In this document: positions 1-9,648 of the stretch, piece after piece | Position numbering within the stretch: the first letter of the stretch is position 1 | How the letters are laid out: every line of letters starts with the position of its first letter | Source: DATAOG01 sp963757395 | Lineage (GTDB): Bacteria; Pseudomonadota; Alphaproteobacteria; Geminicoccales; Geminicoccaceae | DNA: 64,000 nt | Reading direction: 5' to 3' | NCBI GenBank assembly: GCA_963757395.1 | Contig: CAVWRK010000014.1 | Span: 434,001-498,000, forward strand | Translations under genes and position numbers: made by a program | The notes under the pieces: generated by a model | Told to the model about the DNA's origin: nothing | What the model saw: only the letters and a program-made list of their open reading frames with translations | Database searches by the model: none

Positions 1-615
1 CAGATCGCGATAGCCGCCGCGCGTGCAGCGTGACCCTGCCACTGGCGCTGTCGCCGTCCGCCCGGAGCTCGAGGTCGGTGAACAGCGACGGCACGCCCTC
101 GCCATGGACCGCGCCCTCTTCGACCACGAGCTCGGTCGGGTGGCGCGCGAAGGCGCGCGACGGCCGATAGCGGACGATCAGCTCGACCGTGCCCTTCAGG
201 CCCTCGACCCGGCGCACGAGCCAGCCGGGCGCGTTCAGGCTGACGTAGTCGTGCGCGCCCGGCAGTCGAGCTCGCGGCCGACCGGCATGAAGTCGGTGAG
301 CGCCACCTCGCCATCCGCGGTCGTGAACACGGTCCGGAGAATGTTGCCGTCCGGCAGGTAGCTGCGCCGGGCCCGGAACTCGCCGCTCGGCCGGATCGAC
401 CAGAAGCCGCCGCGGTCGGCGTCGAGCAGGCGGCAGAACACCGGGTCGGCATCGAACCGCCTCAGGCTGCACCAGTCGATGCTGCCGTCGCGGCCGACCA
501 GGGCCGCGCCGTGGCAGTCGCCGATCGCGGCGTAGTCGCGGATCGGCCGGTAGCGCGGCTCGGCGTCACGCTCGCGCGCGCGGGCGCCGGGCATGGTCCT
601 GATCGCTTCATCCAT
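1..615 (-). CDS. GH15 family glucoamylase/trehalase-type glycosidase, N-terminal part (edge-truncated, frameshifted)
   Basis: The N-terminus carries the signature of bacterial GH15 proteins (IGDCHGAALVGRDGSIDW, residues about 30-47), followed by the RFDADPVFCRLLDAD block and DFMPVG. This family hydrolyses alpha-glucosidic bonds (trehalose, maltooligosaccharides), usually in the cytoplasm, and is about 600 residues long; only about 200 are in the window, so the catalytic barrel is missing. The frame stops at about 235. Homologous coding (LNAPGWLVRRVEGLKG and onward) continues to base 1 in another frame, so a single-base deletion near 265 is likely. It is divergent from the GGDEF-EAL gene across a 170-base gap. 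Substrate cannot be fixed from this part. Confidence 0.7.
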
Positions 616-785
616 GCCCGATTTCTAACGCGCCGCGCGCATGCTGAGAACCGGCGACGCGCGCGCGGCGGTCGCGGACGGCGGCGCTCCAGTTCGCCCA
701 GGCACTGCGGCTAACCGGAGCTTCATCCTGACGCCGCTACAACGGCCGAACCTCAACGCCGTACCAGAAGGCTGCGACCGCGTTC

Positions 786-2819
786 ATGCCAATATTCCGA
801 GCCGCCACCCCCGACAGTCAGCTTGCGGCGCTCCAGGCGACCACACGCGCCCTCACCCGCCGCTATGTCCTGGCGCTCAGCCTGATCGCCAGCCTTGCAA
901 TCGGCGGCTTCCTGATCCTGGAGGTGACGATCAAATCCCACCGCGCGAGCGCCTCGATCGTCGACGTCAGCGCGCGCCAGGGCACGTTGATCGAGGAAGT
1001 GCAGCATGCCGCGCAGAGCCTGGTGCTGAACGATCAATTCTCGGATCGCGCGGCCGACCGAGGGATGCTGTTCGAGAGCGCCCACACCATCGAGCAGGCG
1101 CATGCCCAGCTGACTGATCCCGACAATCGGCTCGGCGAACCACTCCAAACGTCGGCGCCCATCCGAGCGCTCTATTTCGCTCCGCCGATCGATCTCGATC
1201 GCAGGCTGCGCGCCTATCTCGACCATGCGTTCCGGCTGAGCGGCGCCCTGGATCAGGAGCTCGGGCCGCAGCATCCAAGCTTCCGTTACCTTTTGGCAGC
1301 GTCGGATGGGCTCCTGATCGCGATCGAGCGGCTGGTCGAGCTGCTCGATCAGGAAGCGAAGGCGAACGTCAAGCGGATCCGGATGCTCGAGGCCGCGCTG
1401 CTCGCCGCCACGCTGCTGATCCTGGCGCTCGAGGCTATGTTCCTGTTTCGCCCGATCGTCGGTCGGATCCGGGACGACGGCCGCAAGCTGCTCGAGTCGC
1501 AGGAGCGGCTGGTCGAGCTCGCGCACTACGATCCGCTGACCGGCCTCGCCAACCGCACCCTGTTCCGGCTGCGGCTCGAGATGGCGCTCAACCAGGCGCG
1601 CCGTGACGGCACGCTGGTCGCGGTGCTGCAGTTCGACCTCGACCACTTCAAGGACGTCAACGACACCCTCGGCCATGACGCCGGCGATCAGCTCCTGCGC
1701 GAGATCGGGCGCCGGCTCAACGAGCTTCTGCGCGGCACCGACACGGCTGCCCGGGTCGGCGGCGACGAGTTCGCGATCATCCTGACCGGGATCAACGCGC
1801 CCGATCAGGTCGGCGTCGTCGCGGGCAAGATCATCCAGGCGGTCGGCCGGCCGGTCACCTACGACAAGCAGGAGATGCACGTGGGTGCCAGCATCGGCAT
1901 CACGCTCTACCCGACCGACGCCGAATACCCGGGGCAGCTGCTCGCCAATGCCGATCTGGCGCTTTACCGGGCCAAATCCTCCGGCCGTAATCGGTTCGCC
2001 TACTTCGTCGCCGACATGACCGCGCAGCTGGAGCGGCGGGCCAGGGTCGAGAAGGATCTGCGCCGGGCGCTCGGCTCGGACGAGTTCGAGATCCACTATC
2101 AGCCCCAGCTGCGCCTGTCCGATGGCGCCCCGATCGCGGTCGAGGCGTTGCTGCGCTGGCGACATCCCGATCTCGGGCTGCTCGGCCCGGGGTCGTTTCT
2201 CCCGGTCGCCGAGGAGACCGGGCTGATCCTGCCGCTCGGCCTCCTCGTCCTGGACCGCGCTCTGCGGCAGATGGCGTGCTGGCAGGATCGGGGCATCGCG
2301 CCCCTGCGCCTCGCGATCAACGTCGCCAGTCCGGAGCTGCGTGCCGATGGCTTTCTCGATGAGCTCGATCGCGCGCTGGCCGAGCACGGGGTCGAACCGG
2401 GCCGGCTCGAGCTCGAGATGACCGAGAACGCCATGGTCGGCCGCGGCGAGGGCCGGATCGCCGAGATCACGCAAGGCCTTCGGCAACGCGGGATCAGCGT
2501 CACGCTGGGCGATTTCGGGACCGGCTACGCCTCGCTCACCCACCTCAAACAAATCAAGGTCGACCGCTTGAAGATCGATCGCTCGTTCGTCTGCGGCATC
2601 GCCACCGACCCCGAGGACGCCGCGATCGTGCGGGCGGTGATCGGCCTCGGCATATCCCTCGGCCTGGAGGTCGTCGCCGAAGGCGTCGAGACCGAGCGCC
2701 AGCTCGACTTCCTTCGCCAGCATGGCTGCCATCTGGCGCAGGGCTGCCACTTCGCCCGGCCCGGACCTGCCGCCGAGCTCGAGCTCATGCTCGAGCGTCG
2801 GGTCGCGGCCACCGGGTAG
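786..2819 (+). CDS. Membrane-anchored GGDEF-EAL c-di-GMP turnover protein
   Basis: A 677-residue protein with a transmembrane helix at about 25-48, a periplasmic helical sensor of about 150 residues, a second helix at about 203-225, then GGDEF and EAL domains. The cyclase half looks active: GGDEF is intact near residue 326, and an RxxD product-inhibition site (RGTD) lies five residues upstream of it. In the phosphodiesterase half the EALLRW glutamate (about 450), the Asn (NVAS), Glu (LEMTEN), Lys (RLKID), AEGVET glutamate and the final Gln are present. The usual DDFGTG metal-binding motif reads GDFGTG (about 575), so the first aspartate is missing. Net activity may therefore lean to synthesis. 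No two-component partner is adjacent. Confidence 0.93.
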   Translation: MPIFRAATPDSQLAALQATTRALTRRYVLALSLIASLAIGGFLILEVTIKSHRASASIVDVSARQGTLIEEVQHAAQSLVLNDQFSDRAADRGMLFESAHTIEQAHAQLTDPDNRLGEPLQTSAPIRALYFAPPIDLDRRLRAYLDHAFRLSGALDQELGPQHPSFRYLLAASDGLLIAIERLVELLDQEAKANVKRIRMLEAALLAATLLILALEAMFLFRPIVGRIRDDGRKLLESQERLVELAHYDPLTGLANRTLFRLRLEMALNQARRDGTLVAVLQFDLDHFKDVNDTLGHDAGDQLLREIGRRLNELLRGTDTAARVGGDEFAIILTGINAPDQVGVVAGKIIQAVGRPVTYDKQEMHVGASIGITLYPTDAEYPGQLLANADLALYRAKSSGRNRFAYFVADMTAQLERRARVEKDLRRALGSDEFEIHYQPQLRLSDGAPIAVEALLRWRHPDLGLLGPGSFLPVAEETGLILPLGLLVLDRALRQMACWQDRGIAPLRLAINVASPELRADGFLDELDRALAEHGVEPGRLELEMTENAMVGRGEGRIAEITQGLRQRGISVTLGDFGTGYASLTHLKQIKVDRLKIDRSFVCGIATDPEDAAIVRAVIGLGISLGLEVVAEGVETERQLDFLRQHGCHLAQGCHFARPGPAAELELMLERRVAATG

Positions 2820-3130
2820 GCGGCGCAGGGCCGGCCGGTCCGGCATTAGGTCAGATCAGCGCCGCCTGAAAACCAGCGTCCTCGGAACAACGGAGACTGG
2901 TTCGCCTTTGTCTGACAGCACCTATCGTGAACCGAACCTCGGCCTCGCCGGGTTTCGGCCATCCGGCGTCCCTCCCTCGCGCTTTGTGACCCCATGAGCT
3001 TCCTGACCGTCGCCTTATCCGTCTAGAAGCCCGATATCGCGGAACGCGGCGTGCATAACGCCGCCGCACGGATTGTCGAAATTCTGCTGGATGATTGACC
3101 ATTCCCGCTTTGGGGGCGTATGGCTCATTG
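2820..3130. other. Non-coding gap before the unknown gene
   Basis: No supported gene. The short frames here lack family features. No clear promoter or terminator could be assigned. Confidence 0.5.
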
Positions 3131-4231
3131 ATGGCAAAGAAAATTTTATACACGCTCAACGCCAGGGACCATGTGCTGCTTGAGGTAGCCCGCGACTACT
3201 TCGAGATCGGTCCCGCGCGTATGCATCACGAGATTCAGGGGATACTGGCGCGGATCGAAGAAATCCTGGCCACCAAAGGCATCAAGTACAGCGGCCTGAA
3301 AAGCGCCCTTGTACCCGGCCAGAAACGGCGCGAAATCGCACTCGTATTTGATAGCCAGCGCATCGATAATAACCGGAAGGGATTTCCGATATATGAGGCC
3401 CTGATCCCGCTCTTTTTCAAGCAGAGCAACCACAGCATTTTGGCAGGCGACTATATAGGGGATAATGACCGCCAGGGCGCACTTTACGAAGCGTTCTGCG
3501 ACAGCGTCGAACCGGTAAGGGAAGTCGTATGGCGGCACAGCAACCAGTTCTTCATTGTCTATATCAACAACCTGACCAAAAACATGATCAAAACCTTCCA
3601 CGAAGGCCTTATCGGATTTGAGGCGTATGTCGGCTTTGCTGACATGACCTTCGCCTCGCGCTTCAAAATCTATCTGTCCACGATGCTGGTCAATGACTGC
3701 ATAAAGCACAGAAACATTGTCCTGATGGGGCACGAAGACGACCGGGACAATAAAGAAGATGTGAATATGCGCAGCTACCCCTGGGAGGACTCCGGCTACA
3801 CATGCCGCAGCCTTCAGGACATGTATTTCGGGGTCTTGCTCTCCTACAAGATCGAACGGCCGGTCTTTAAGGGATTCGAAACCGACACGGAATTCTCGAT
3901 CAATGCCGTGAGTCCCGACCCGCTGCCGATCGCAGATTTTGAGCTCCGCATTGATGAGAATAAGCTCAGCTACCTCGCCGCCGAGAAGGCGGGAACCCTT
4001 AAACGCATTGGCTTGCTTACCGGTGATCTCTCAGAGCTTAAGAGCATGATCGCGGCAAAAATTTCCTCGAATTACATTTACAACATGGAGTATGACGAGC
4101 AGCGCGATATCGCGAAATTCAACATTATCCTGGAAACCCGTCCCGGCGACGGCGCGCCGCCGCAGCGCGTCCTTGCCGCTCTCGAATATATCCCCCACAA
4201 GCGCTGCCTTCGCCTGATCACCCTTTATTGA
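3131..4231 (+). CDS. Unrecognised 366-residue protein, lower-GC gene
   Basis: I do not recognise the family. The ATG at 3131 (MAKKILYTLNARD) is preferred over an upstream TTG because it gives a natural start, although the ribosome site is weak. The protein is soluble-looking: no signal peptide or membrane segment, mixed alpha/beta, with a charged stretch HEDDRDNKEDVN near residue 210 and a beta-rich C-terminus. Codon use is clearly more AT-rich than neighbours (AAA, ATT, AAT, TAT common), and an IS6-family transposase remnant follows within 90 bases. Both suggest recent acquisition. It stands alone without an operon partner. A role in defence or another accessory function is conceivable but nothing in the sequence shows it. 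Confidence 0.75.
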   Translation: MAKKILYTLNARDHVLLEVARDYFEIGPARMHHEIQGILARIEEILATKGIKYSGLKSALVPGQKRREIALVFDSQRIDNNRKGFPIYEALIPLFFKQSNHSILAGDYIGDNDRQGALYEAFCDSVEPVREVVWRHSNQFFIVYINNLTKNMIKTFHEGLIGFEAYVGFADMTFASRFKIYLSTMLVNDCIKHRNIVLMGHEDDRDNKEDVNMRSYPWEDSGYTCRSLQDMYFGVLLSYKIERPVFKGFETDTEFSINAVSPDPLPIADFELRIDENKLSYLAAEKAGTLKRIGLLTGDLSELKSMIAAKISSNYIYNMEYDEQRDIAKFNIILETRPGDGAPPQRVLAALEYIPHKRCLRLITLY

Positions 4232-4317
4232 TCGTCTGATCGCGCAAAAGGGCAGTATCAAACCAGATTGGCTTGAGGCTGGCAAGGCACGTCCGTAGCC
4301 TCGCGATGCACAATTCT

Positions 4318-4512
4318 TTCCGCTACTTCAACAGCTCAGCCGAGGTGATCCGCCTCACGTCACGGTGATACTCTACATCGACTATCCGCTCTCGTTGCGG
4401 TAGGCCGAAGATCTGCTGTTCGAACGTGGCATCGGTATCTGTCACGAAACAGTCGGTTCTGGTGGAATCGGTTCGGCCCGATGTTCGCCGAGGTCCGGAA
4501 CAAACGATCGGC
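4318..4512 (+). pseudogene. IS6-family transposase remnant (N-terminal region, several frameshifts)
   Basis: Reading three frames in turn gives FRYFNSSAEVIRL, then VILYIDYPLSLR, then AEDLLFERGIGICHETV, then RFWWNRFGPMFAEVRNKR. In order and spacing these match the N-terminal part of IS6-group transposases (the RYPLSLRDVEDLLxERGIxxxHETVRxWWxRFGP region). In-frame stops and shifts make it non-functional, and the DDE catalytic core is absent. Inverted repeats were not found. Confidence 0.75.
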
Positions 4513-4952
4513 GGATCTACATCGCCCGGCGGCCGCGGCGATAGCAGCTGGACAGACCACCAGAACGACGCGGCGATTTTCCAGGTAACATCCACCGCGA
4601 TTTGTGCTGTCTGCAATCCATTGAAAACAACACTTAGAGGGATTAGAGCGACATTCCTTCCCCCTTCGCCAGTATCCCTGCGTGGCCAACTCTACGCCGG
4701 GACTAGCGCCTTGGCGACCGGCGCACGCCCGAATGTCCGGATTGGGTCACGACCGGTAGCTCCGTGTGTCCTCGGCAGCGTGGCTGCGGGCCTGGTACCA
4801 TCCGTCAGATTTCGACCCGTAGTACCCAAGGAGATCGGGCATGGACAGAGAGGTCACAGTTGAGGTGGGTTCTGGGCGCCCATCACGTTTTCGCGCCGCG
4901 TGGCGCTGGGCACTTATGGCCATATCGTTTCATCACCCAAATCGTTCTTCCC
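4513..4952. other. Non-coding stretch downstream of IS remnant
   Basis: Nothing convincing beyond the degraded transposase; open frames here have no recognisable features. It separates the unknown gene from the convergent aldolase gene. Confidence 0.5.
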
Positions 4953-5864
4953 TCAGGCCAACCGATCCAGCACCTTGGCGTGGCGGGCGAGGCAGGCGAG
5001 GCCGAAGGCGGTCGGCGCCTGGGCGGGTGCGCGGTCGTGCACCGGCCCGAACCCCAGGCGCTCTGCGAGCAACCGCTTGCCGTAGCAGAGAAACTGATCG
5101 ACCGACTGCATCAGGAACAGGATCAGGGGCGCGAGTTCGGTGTAGAGGCGCTCGGCCTCCGCTGCGTCCGCGGCGTCGCCGGTCTGCATCAGATCGAAGA
5201 TCCGCGCCTGCAGGTGGCAGGATTCGACCGAGGGGATCATGCCGACGCAGCCCGCGCGCATCACGTCGGTGAACTCCATGCCGCCCCGGCCCTGGAACAC
5301 GCCCATCCGGCCCAGGGTGAGCTCGATCAGCGCCCGGGTCTCGACCGCCGAGCCCTCGGCCTTGAGCAGGCGGACGTTCGGATGCCGGAGGCTCAGCCGG
5401 TCGAGGCCGGCGCTCGACAGCCCGACCCCGATGTACTGGGGCGCATTCTGGATCGCCACCGGCAGCGGCGAAGCGTCGGCGACCACACCGAAGAAGTCGA
5501 CCAGCTGGTCTTCGGTGATCGGGTCTCCGGCTTGTGGCGGCTGCAGGATGACCCAGTCGGCGCCATGCTCGGCGGCCGCGCGGACGAACTCGATCTGCTC
5601 GGCAGGCGTCGCCCCGAACACCGTGATCGCGAGCGGCAGCCGGCCGGCCAGGTCCTCGGCCGCCCACGCCATCACCCGGCGGCGCTCCTCCGGGCTGAGT
5701 TTCTTGACCTCGGTTGCGAGCCCGAGCGCCGCGATCCCATGCACGCCCGCCGCGACGCAATGATCGACCTGGGCCTGCATCGCCTCCCGGTCCAGCCGCC
5801 CCTCGGCGTCGAAGAACGCATACAGTATCGGATAGACGCCCCGGAACCCGGCCGCTTCGCTCAC
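4953..5864 (-). CDS. DapA/N-acetylneuraminate lyase-family class I aldolase
   Basis: A 303-residue TIM-barrel protein of the dihydrodipicolinate synthase family, of usual length (about 290-310). The Schiff-base lysine lies in LLKAEG (about residue 168). The GTTGE signature is replaced by GLATE (about 47-51), and the YNxP tyrosine motif by QNAPQY. These departures argue against lysine biosynthesis and favour a pyruvate-dependent aldolase or dehydratase acting on a sugar acid or similar 2-keto acid. No dap genes are adjacent, so the substrate is open. It is monocistronic, with a roughly 700-base gap upstream. Confidence 0.85.
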   Translation of the reverse strand: MSEAAGFRGVYPILYAFFDAEGRLDREAMQAQVDHCVAAGVHGIAALGLATEVKKLSPEERRRVMAWAAEDLAGRLPLAITVFGATPAEQIEFVRAAAEHGADWVILQPPQAGDPITEDQLVDFFGVVADASPLPVAIQNAPQYIGVGLSSAGLDRLSLRHPNVRLLKAEGSAVETRALIELTLGRMGVFQGRGGMEFTDVMRAGCVGMIPSVESCHLQARIFDLMQTGDAADAAEAERLYTELAPLILFLMQSVDQFLCYGKRLLAERLGFGPVHDRAPAQAPTAFGLACLARHAKVLDRLA

Positions 5865-6565
5865 GCTCCGCTCTCCCGCTACCGGCGATTACAGCGGCCA
5901 TCGTAGGCCGGGTGGGTCGGAGCGCAAGCCGCCAGTCGCACGGCCTGGAGATCGCATCAATCGCACGCCGATGCCGCACCAGTGTGCGTTTCGCTAACTA
6001 CTTGCAAACAAGCGGCATTCTCCGGCCGCGGGTTTCCAGCCAAGCGCCAGCCGCGCCGCCGCGGACAATGAGAACGGCAGATTTCAGCCATTTTTGCCAA
6101 CTCAATCGAGCCTCCATCGAAATCCAGATTCTCGTCGTCTTCCCCCGGCAAGTCGACCTCTGCTCCACTTTCGTCGCCATGACAGTAAAAGATGCGTCAC
6201 CCATGCGTCACTTGTGCACCATGCCGTTGTCGACCTCCAATCGTCGATCGCGCGTTCACTCGGAGCGTTACTTGGATAGCCGGATCGCGCCGAGCCATGT
6301 CTTAAGGTCGTCTGTCGCCTGAGTGATCCTACCGGCGCCCGCCCATGATGGCCGTGGACGTTCGACCAGCGATCATCTTCGATGGCGGAACGACGCGCGC
6401 CATGACGCCGGCCGCGGCGGCGGGCGGCGCGGCGTCGAGATGGAGACCATCTCCATCTCGCGTTGAGGCTGCGTCGGCGTTGGCCTCCGCGCCTGCACTC
6501 CCTTGCCCGATCGCGGGCATCCTGTACCATCCGCGCCGATGGGCCCGGCCGAGCGCGAGGGAGTC
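5865..6565. other. Long intergenic region with TGCGTCAC repeats
   Basis: About 700 bases between the divergent aldolase and sugar ABC genes. No supported coding region. It contains helically spaced TGCGTCAC copies at 6193-6211 (listed separately) and presumably both promoters. Confidence 0.5.
6193..6220. repeat. Two TGCGTCAC repeats spaced 11 bases
   Basis: Exact copies start at 6193 and 6204, and a degenerate TGCACC lies about one more turn on. The same octamer family recurs at 51831-51898, and related half-sites at 33646, always intergenic. Confidence 0.5.
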
Positions 6566-7358
6566 ATGGCAACAGGCCAGCGCGGCTACGTCAACGCCGT
6601 CCGCATGGAGAGCATCCAGATGGCGTTCGGCAACGTGGTCGCGCTCAAGAACATCGACCTCGAGGTCGGCGCCAACGAGATCGTCGGCCTGATCGGCGAC
6701 AACGGTGCCGGCAAGTCGACCCTGATCAAGATCGTGACCGGCGTGCTGAGGCCGACCGGCGGCCGCCTCTGGCTTCGCGACCAGCCGATCGACCCGGAAC
6801 GCTACTCCGTGCGCCGCGCCCACGACCTTAGGATCGAGGCGGTCCACCAGGAAAAATCGCTCGCCGACAAGCAGCCGCTCTGGCGCAACCTGTTCGTCGG
6901 CCGCCAGATCACCAACCGCTTCGGCTTTATCGACGTCAAGCGCCAGAAAACGCTCGCCAACCAGCTGCTGCACGAGCAGATCGGCTTTCGCGGCGCCGGC
7001 ATCGACGCCGAATCGACCGTGGGCGACCTCTCCGGCGGCGAGCGCCAGGGGATCGCGATCGGGCGCGCGATGTATTTCGATGCCGACCTGATCATCCTCG
7101 ACGAGCCGACCGTCGCCCTGGCGCTGAAAGAGGTTCGAAAAGTTCTCGACTTCGTCCGCCGGATCAAGGAATTCAGGCCGCGCCTGCATCTACATCGAGC
7201 ACAACCTCGCCCACGTCCACGAGCTCGCCGACCGCCTCGTGATCCTCGATCGCGGCGAGGTCGTGGCCGTGCTCGGGAAGGGCGAGCTCAGCCTCGCCGA
7301 GCTGACCGGCTACCTGATCGACCTCCAGGGCACCCGCGAGCGCGAGCCCGCCCGATGA
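6566..7358 (+). CDS. Sugar ABC transporter ATP-binding protein (frameshifted)
   Basis: A single-domain ATPase of the RbsA/FrcA type energising sugar import. It has Walker A GDNGAGKST (about residue 46), signature LSGGERQG, and Walker B LIILDEPTVAL. The start at 6566 (MATGQRG) follows a GAGGGAG site. After FVRRIKE (near 7175) the frame is lost; the natural C-terminus (ACIYIEHNLAHVHELADR and onward) continues in another frame to a TGA at 7356-7358, consistent with one inserted base. That TGA overlaps the permease ATG (ATGA), so the original genes were translationally coupled. FrcA-type proteins are about 260 residues, matching the repaired length. Confidence 0.85.
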
Positions 7359-8392
7359 CGCGCCGCCGCCCGCTCTGGGCCCGGATCGAAGGCCTGCCGA
7401 TCATCGGCGTCCTGCTGGTCATGGTCGCGGCCTTCATGATCTCGGCCCCCCAGGTGTTCCTCGGCTACCGCATCTACATGTCGTTCTTCGCGACCGTGCC
7501 GCCCGAGCTGATCCTGGCGCTCGGCCTGACGCTCGTGATCGCGGCCGGCGAGATCGACCTCTCGTTCCCATCCGTGATCGCGTTTTCCGGGTTTCTGTTC
7601 GCCTGGGCGTTCAAGACCTATGAGCTCACCTGGCTGGCCGTGCTACTGGCGCTCGCCGGCGGCGCGCTGGTCGGCGTGATCAACGGCCTCCTGATCGCCG
7701 TGATCGGCATCCCGTCGATCATCGCGACGCTCGCGACCCAGTTCTTCTGGGGCGGCATCACGACGGTCCTGACCGGCGGCCTCTCCTACGCGATCCGCAC
7801 CATCAGCGACTACTCGGTCCACACCGTCCTGGTCGGCCGCATCGGCGTCCTGCCGGTCGAGGCCCTCTGGTCGACCGCGGTCGCCGTCGTCCTCTGGTTC
7901 ATCCTCAACCGCCACCGCTTCGGCGAGCACCTGCTGTTCATCGGCGACAACGCCAGCGTCGCCCAGGTGGTCGGCGTCAACGTCGTCCGCGAAAAGGTCA
8001 AACTGTTCACCCTGATGGGCCTGCTCGCCGCCTTCGCCGCCGTCCTCCTGACGGCAGAAAACAAAAACTTCTTCAACACCCAAGGCTCCGGCTTTCTCCT
8101 GACGGTGATGGCCGCCGTCTTCATCGGCGGCACCTCGATCTTCGGCGGCAAGGCGACGATCGTCGGCTCCTACTGCGGCGCCTACATCATCGGCATGATC
8201 GAAGCCGGCCTGGTCGCGACCGGCATGCAGGGCTTCTGGGTCCGCGCCGTGGTCGGCTTGGTGTTCCTCGCGGCCGTGATGTTCCATCTGACTATGGACC
8301 AACCCCAGCGCCTGGCCCGGCTCAGGCAGATGCTCCGTCTCACCAACCGCTTCCAGCGCCGACCGGCACCAGAGGTGCACCAACCACGTTAG
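7355..8392 (+). CDS. Sugar ABC transporter permease (RbsC/FrcC family)
   Basis: A 345-residue inner-membrane permease of the BPD_transp_2 family. It has multiple hydrophobic segments, the AAGEIDLSF motif near residue 65 (the usual cytoplasmic-loop signature of ribose/fructose permeases) and a GGTSIFGGKATIVGS segment near 260. The ATG overlaps the ATPase stop by four bases. The likely solute-binding partner is the gene at 13004, now separated by about 4.6 kb of rearranged DNA. A second copy of the last 97 residues lies at 9649-9942. Confidence 0.9.
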   Translation: MTRRRPLWARIEGLPIIGVLLVMVAAFMISAPQVFLGYRIYMSFFATVPPELILALGLTLVIAAGEIDLSFPSVIAFSGFLFAWAFKTYELTWLAVLLALAGGALVGVINGLLIAVIGIPSIIATLATQFFWGGITTVLTGGLSYAIRTISDYSVHTVLVGRIGVLPVEALWSTAVAVVLWFILNRHRFGEHLLFIGDNASVAQVVGVNVVREKVKLFTLMGLLAAFAAVLLTAENKNFFNTQGSGFLLTVMAAVFIGGTSIFGGKATIVGSYCGAYIIGMIEAGLVATGMQGFWVRAVVGLVFLAAVMFHLTMDQPQRLARLRQMLRLTNRFQRRPAPEVHQPR

Positions 8393-8684
8393 TGAGCTCG
8401 AGTGCCGACCAAGCGGGAACGTTCGGTTCTACCCTATTTGCCGACCCCTCCCGACGGCTCTGGAGCGTCCGGTTTCGAATCGCAAAGCAGACGATCTGAG
8501 GGCTCGGCTGCCAAGACCGCTTGTACAAGACCGCTTGTAGCACAGGAGCAGCCGTCGAGGGACAGCAAGGAGGCGGAAGCTGACCGCTGGGGCGGGGCCG
8601 CCTTTGCATCTTGTGTGGCGGGCCGGAACGGAGCAAGTTGGCTGCGCTTAACGCAAATCTATCGACTCGACGGAGGAAATCAGT

Positions 8685-9098
8685 ATGGCCGTTATCGATG
8701 CCGCTCGCCAATTCTTCGATGCGTGCGAGGCCGGCAAAGGCTGGGCGGTGTGTCAGGCTTGGTGCCACGAGGGTGCCACCTTCGCCTGTCAGTCTGACGC
8801 GCTGGCCGACACGACCACGCTTCAGGGTTACACAGAGTGGATGAAAGGTCTCCTGGGCCCCTTGCCCGACGGGCGCTACGAACTGAAGTGCTTCGCCAGC
8901 GATCCTGAGCGCCACGCGGTCAGCGCTTTCGCGGTCTTTCACGGCACCCACACGGGCGACGGCGGTCCGGTGCCGCCAACGGGCAAGTCCATCGCTGCCG
9001 ACTACGTCTACGTCATGGAGTTCGAGGGCGAGAAGATCCGCCACATGACAAAGATCTGGAACGACACTCAGTCGTTGCGCGCGCTCGGCTGGGCCTAG
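8685..9098 (+). CDS. SnoaL-like / NTF2-fold protein
   Basis: A 137-residue protein with an NTF2-like alpha+beta barrel pattern: an N-terminal helix (AARQFFDACEAGKGW), WCHEGATF, then strands ending in YVYVMEFEGEKIRHMTKIWN. Such proteins are small ligand-binding cyclases, isomerases or hydrolases with varied substrates. A GGAGG ribosome site precedes the ATG. It stands alone, and nothing around it indicates a substrate. Confidence 0.75.
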   Translation: MAVIDAARQFFDACEAGKGWAVCQAWCHEGATFACQSDALADTTTLQGYTEWMKGLLGPLPDGRYELKCFASDPERHAVSAFAVFHGTHTGDGGPVPPTGKSIAADYVYVMEFEGEKIRHMTKIWNDTQSLRALGWA

Positions 9099-9392
9099 AG
9101 ATCCGGGGGCCGGCCCCAAGCCGACGAGGAATTCCGCCGGGATGCGTCCTTCGGGCTCGGCCGATCCCGGGGTCGAAGGAGGTGACCCCGTCCCGATTCT
9201 GGGTGCGAAGCAAGGCCGGGCGTGGATTGAATGGCTTGAAAAGGCGTGCCAGCCCAGGCGAAAAAGCGCCGTCAGCAGGCCCCGACGGCGGCTGAGCTCG
9301 ATCGGGTCATGGGACGCGCCGAACCTCACGTCGGAAGCCAGAGACCCGCCCGCATGCTCCTCCCTCCGTTCCGGCTGAATCGCGCCAACACC

Positions 9393-9640
9393 TCAACCCG
9401 GCGGGGCGACCGAGAGGCAGCGGATGTGGTGGCGGGTGATCAGGCGGGCGACCAGGCCTGAAGCTTTGGCGTCTTCGACGAAGGCGTGGAGAAAGCGGGC
9501 GCCGGCTTCGTTGGCCTTGGCGGTGCCGATCGCCTGTTGCACCGCGGTGAACTTGCCGTCCAGGATGCTGGCACCGGGAAGCTTTCTTGACGTCCTGGAG
9601 GAGGCGCGGGCGGAGGCCGGCCAGCGCATCGAGCCGGTCA
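9393..9640 (-). pseudogene. Tail fragment of a type-3 solute-binding protein gene
   Basis: The frame ILDGKFTAVQQAIGTAKANE through LITRHHIRCLSVAPPG nearly duplicates the C-terminal third of the intact gene at 10986-11729. The first two thirds are missing. It ends head-on against a truncated permease tail on the other strand (junction about 9641-9648). Confidence 0.8.
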
Positions 9641-9648
9641 GCACGGGT

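Noticed and set aside
753..2846. 697-codon open frame antisense to the GGDEF-EAL gene
   Set aside because: The plus-strand protein has complete GGDEF and EAL motifs; the antisense frame is a by-product of high GC and has no family features.
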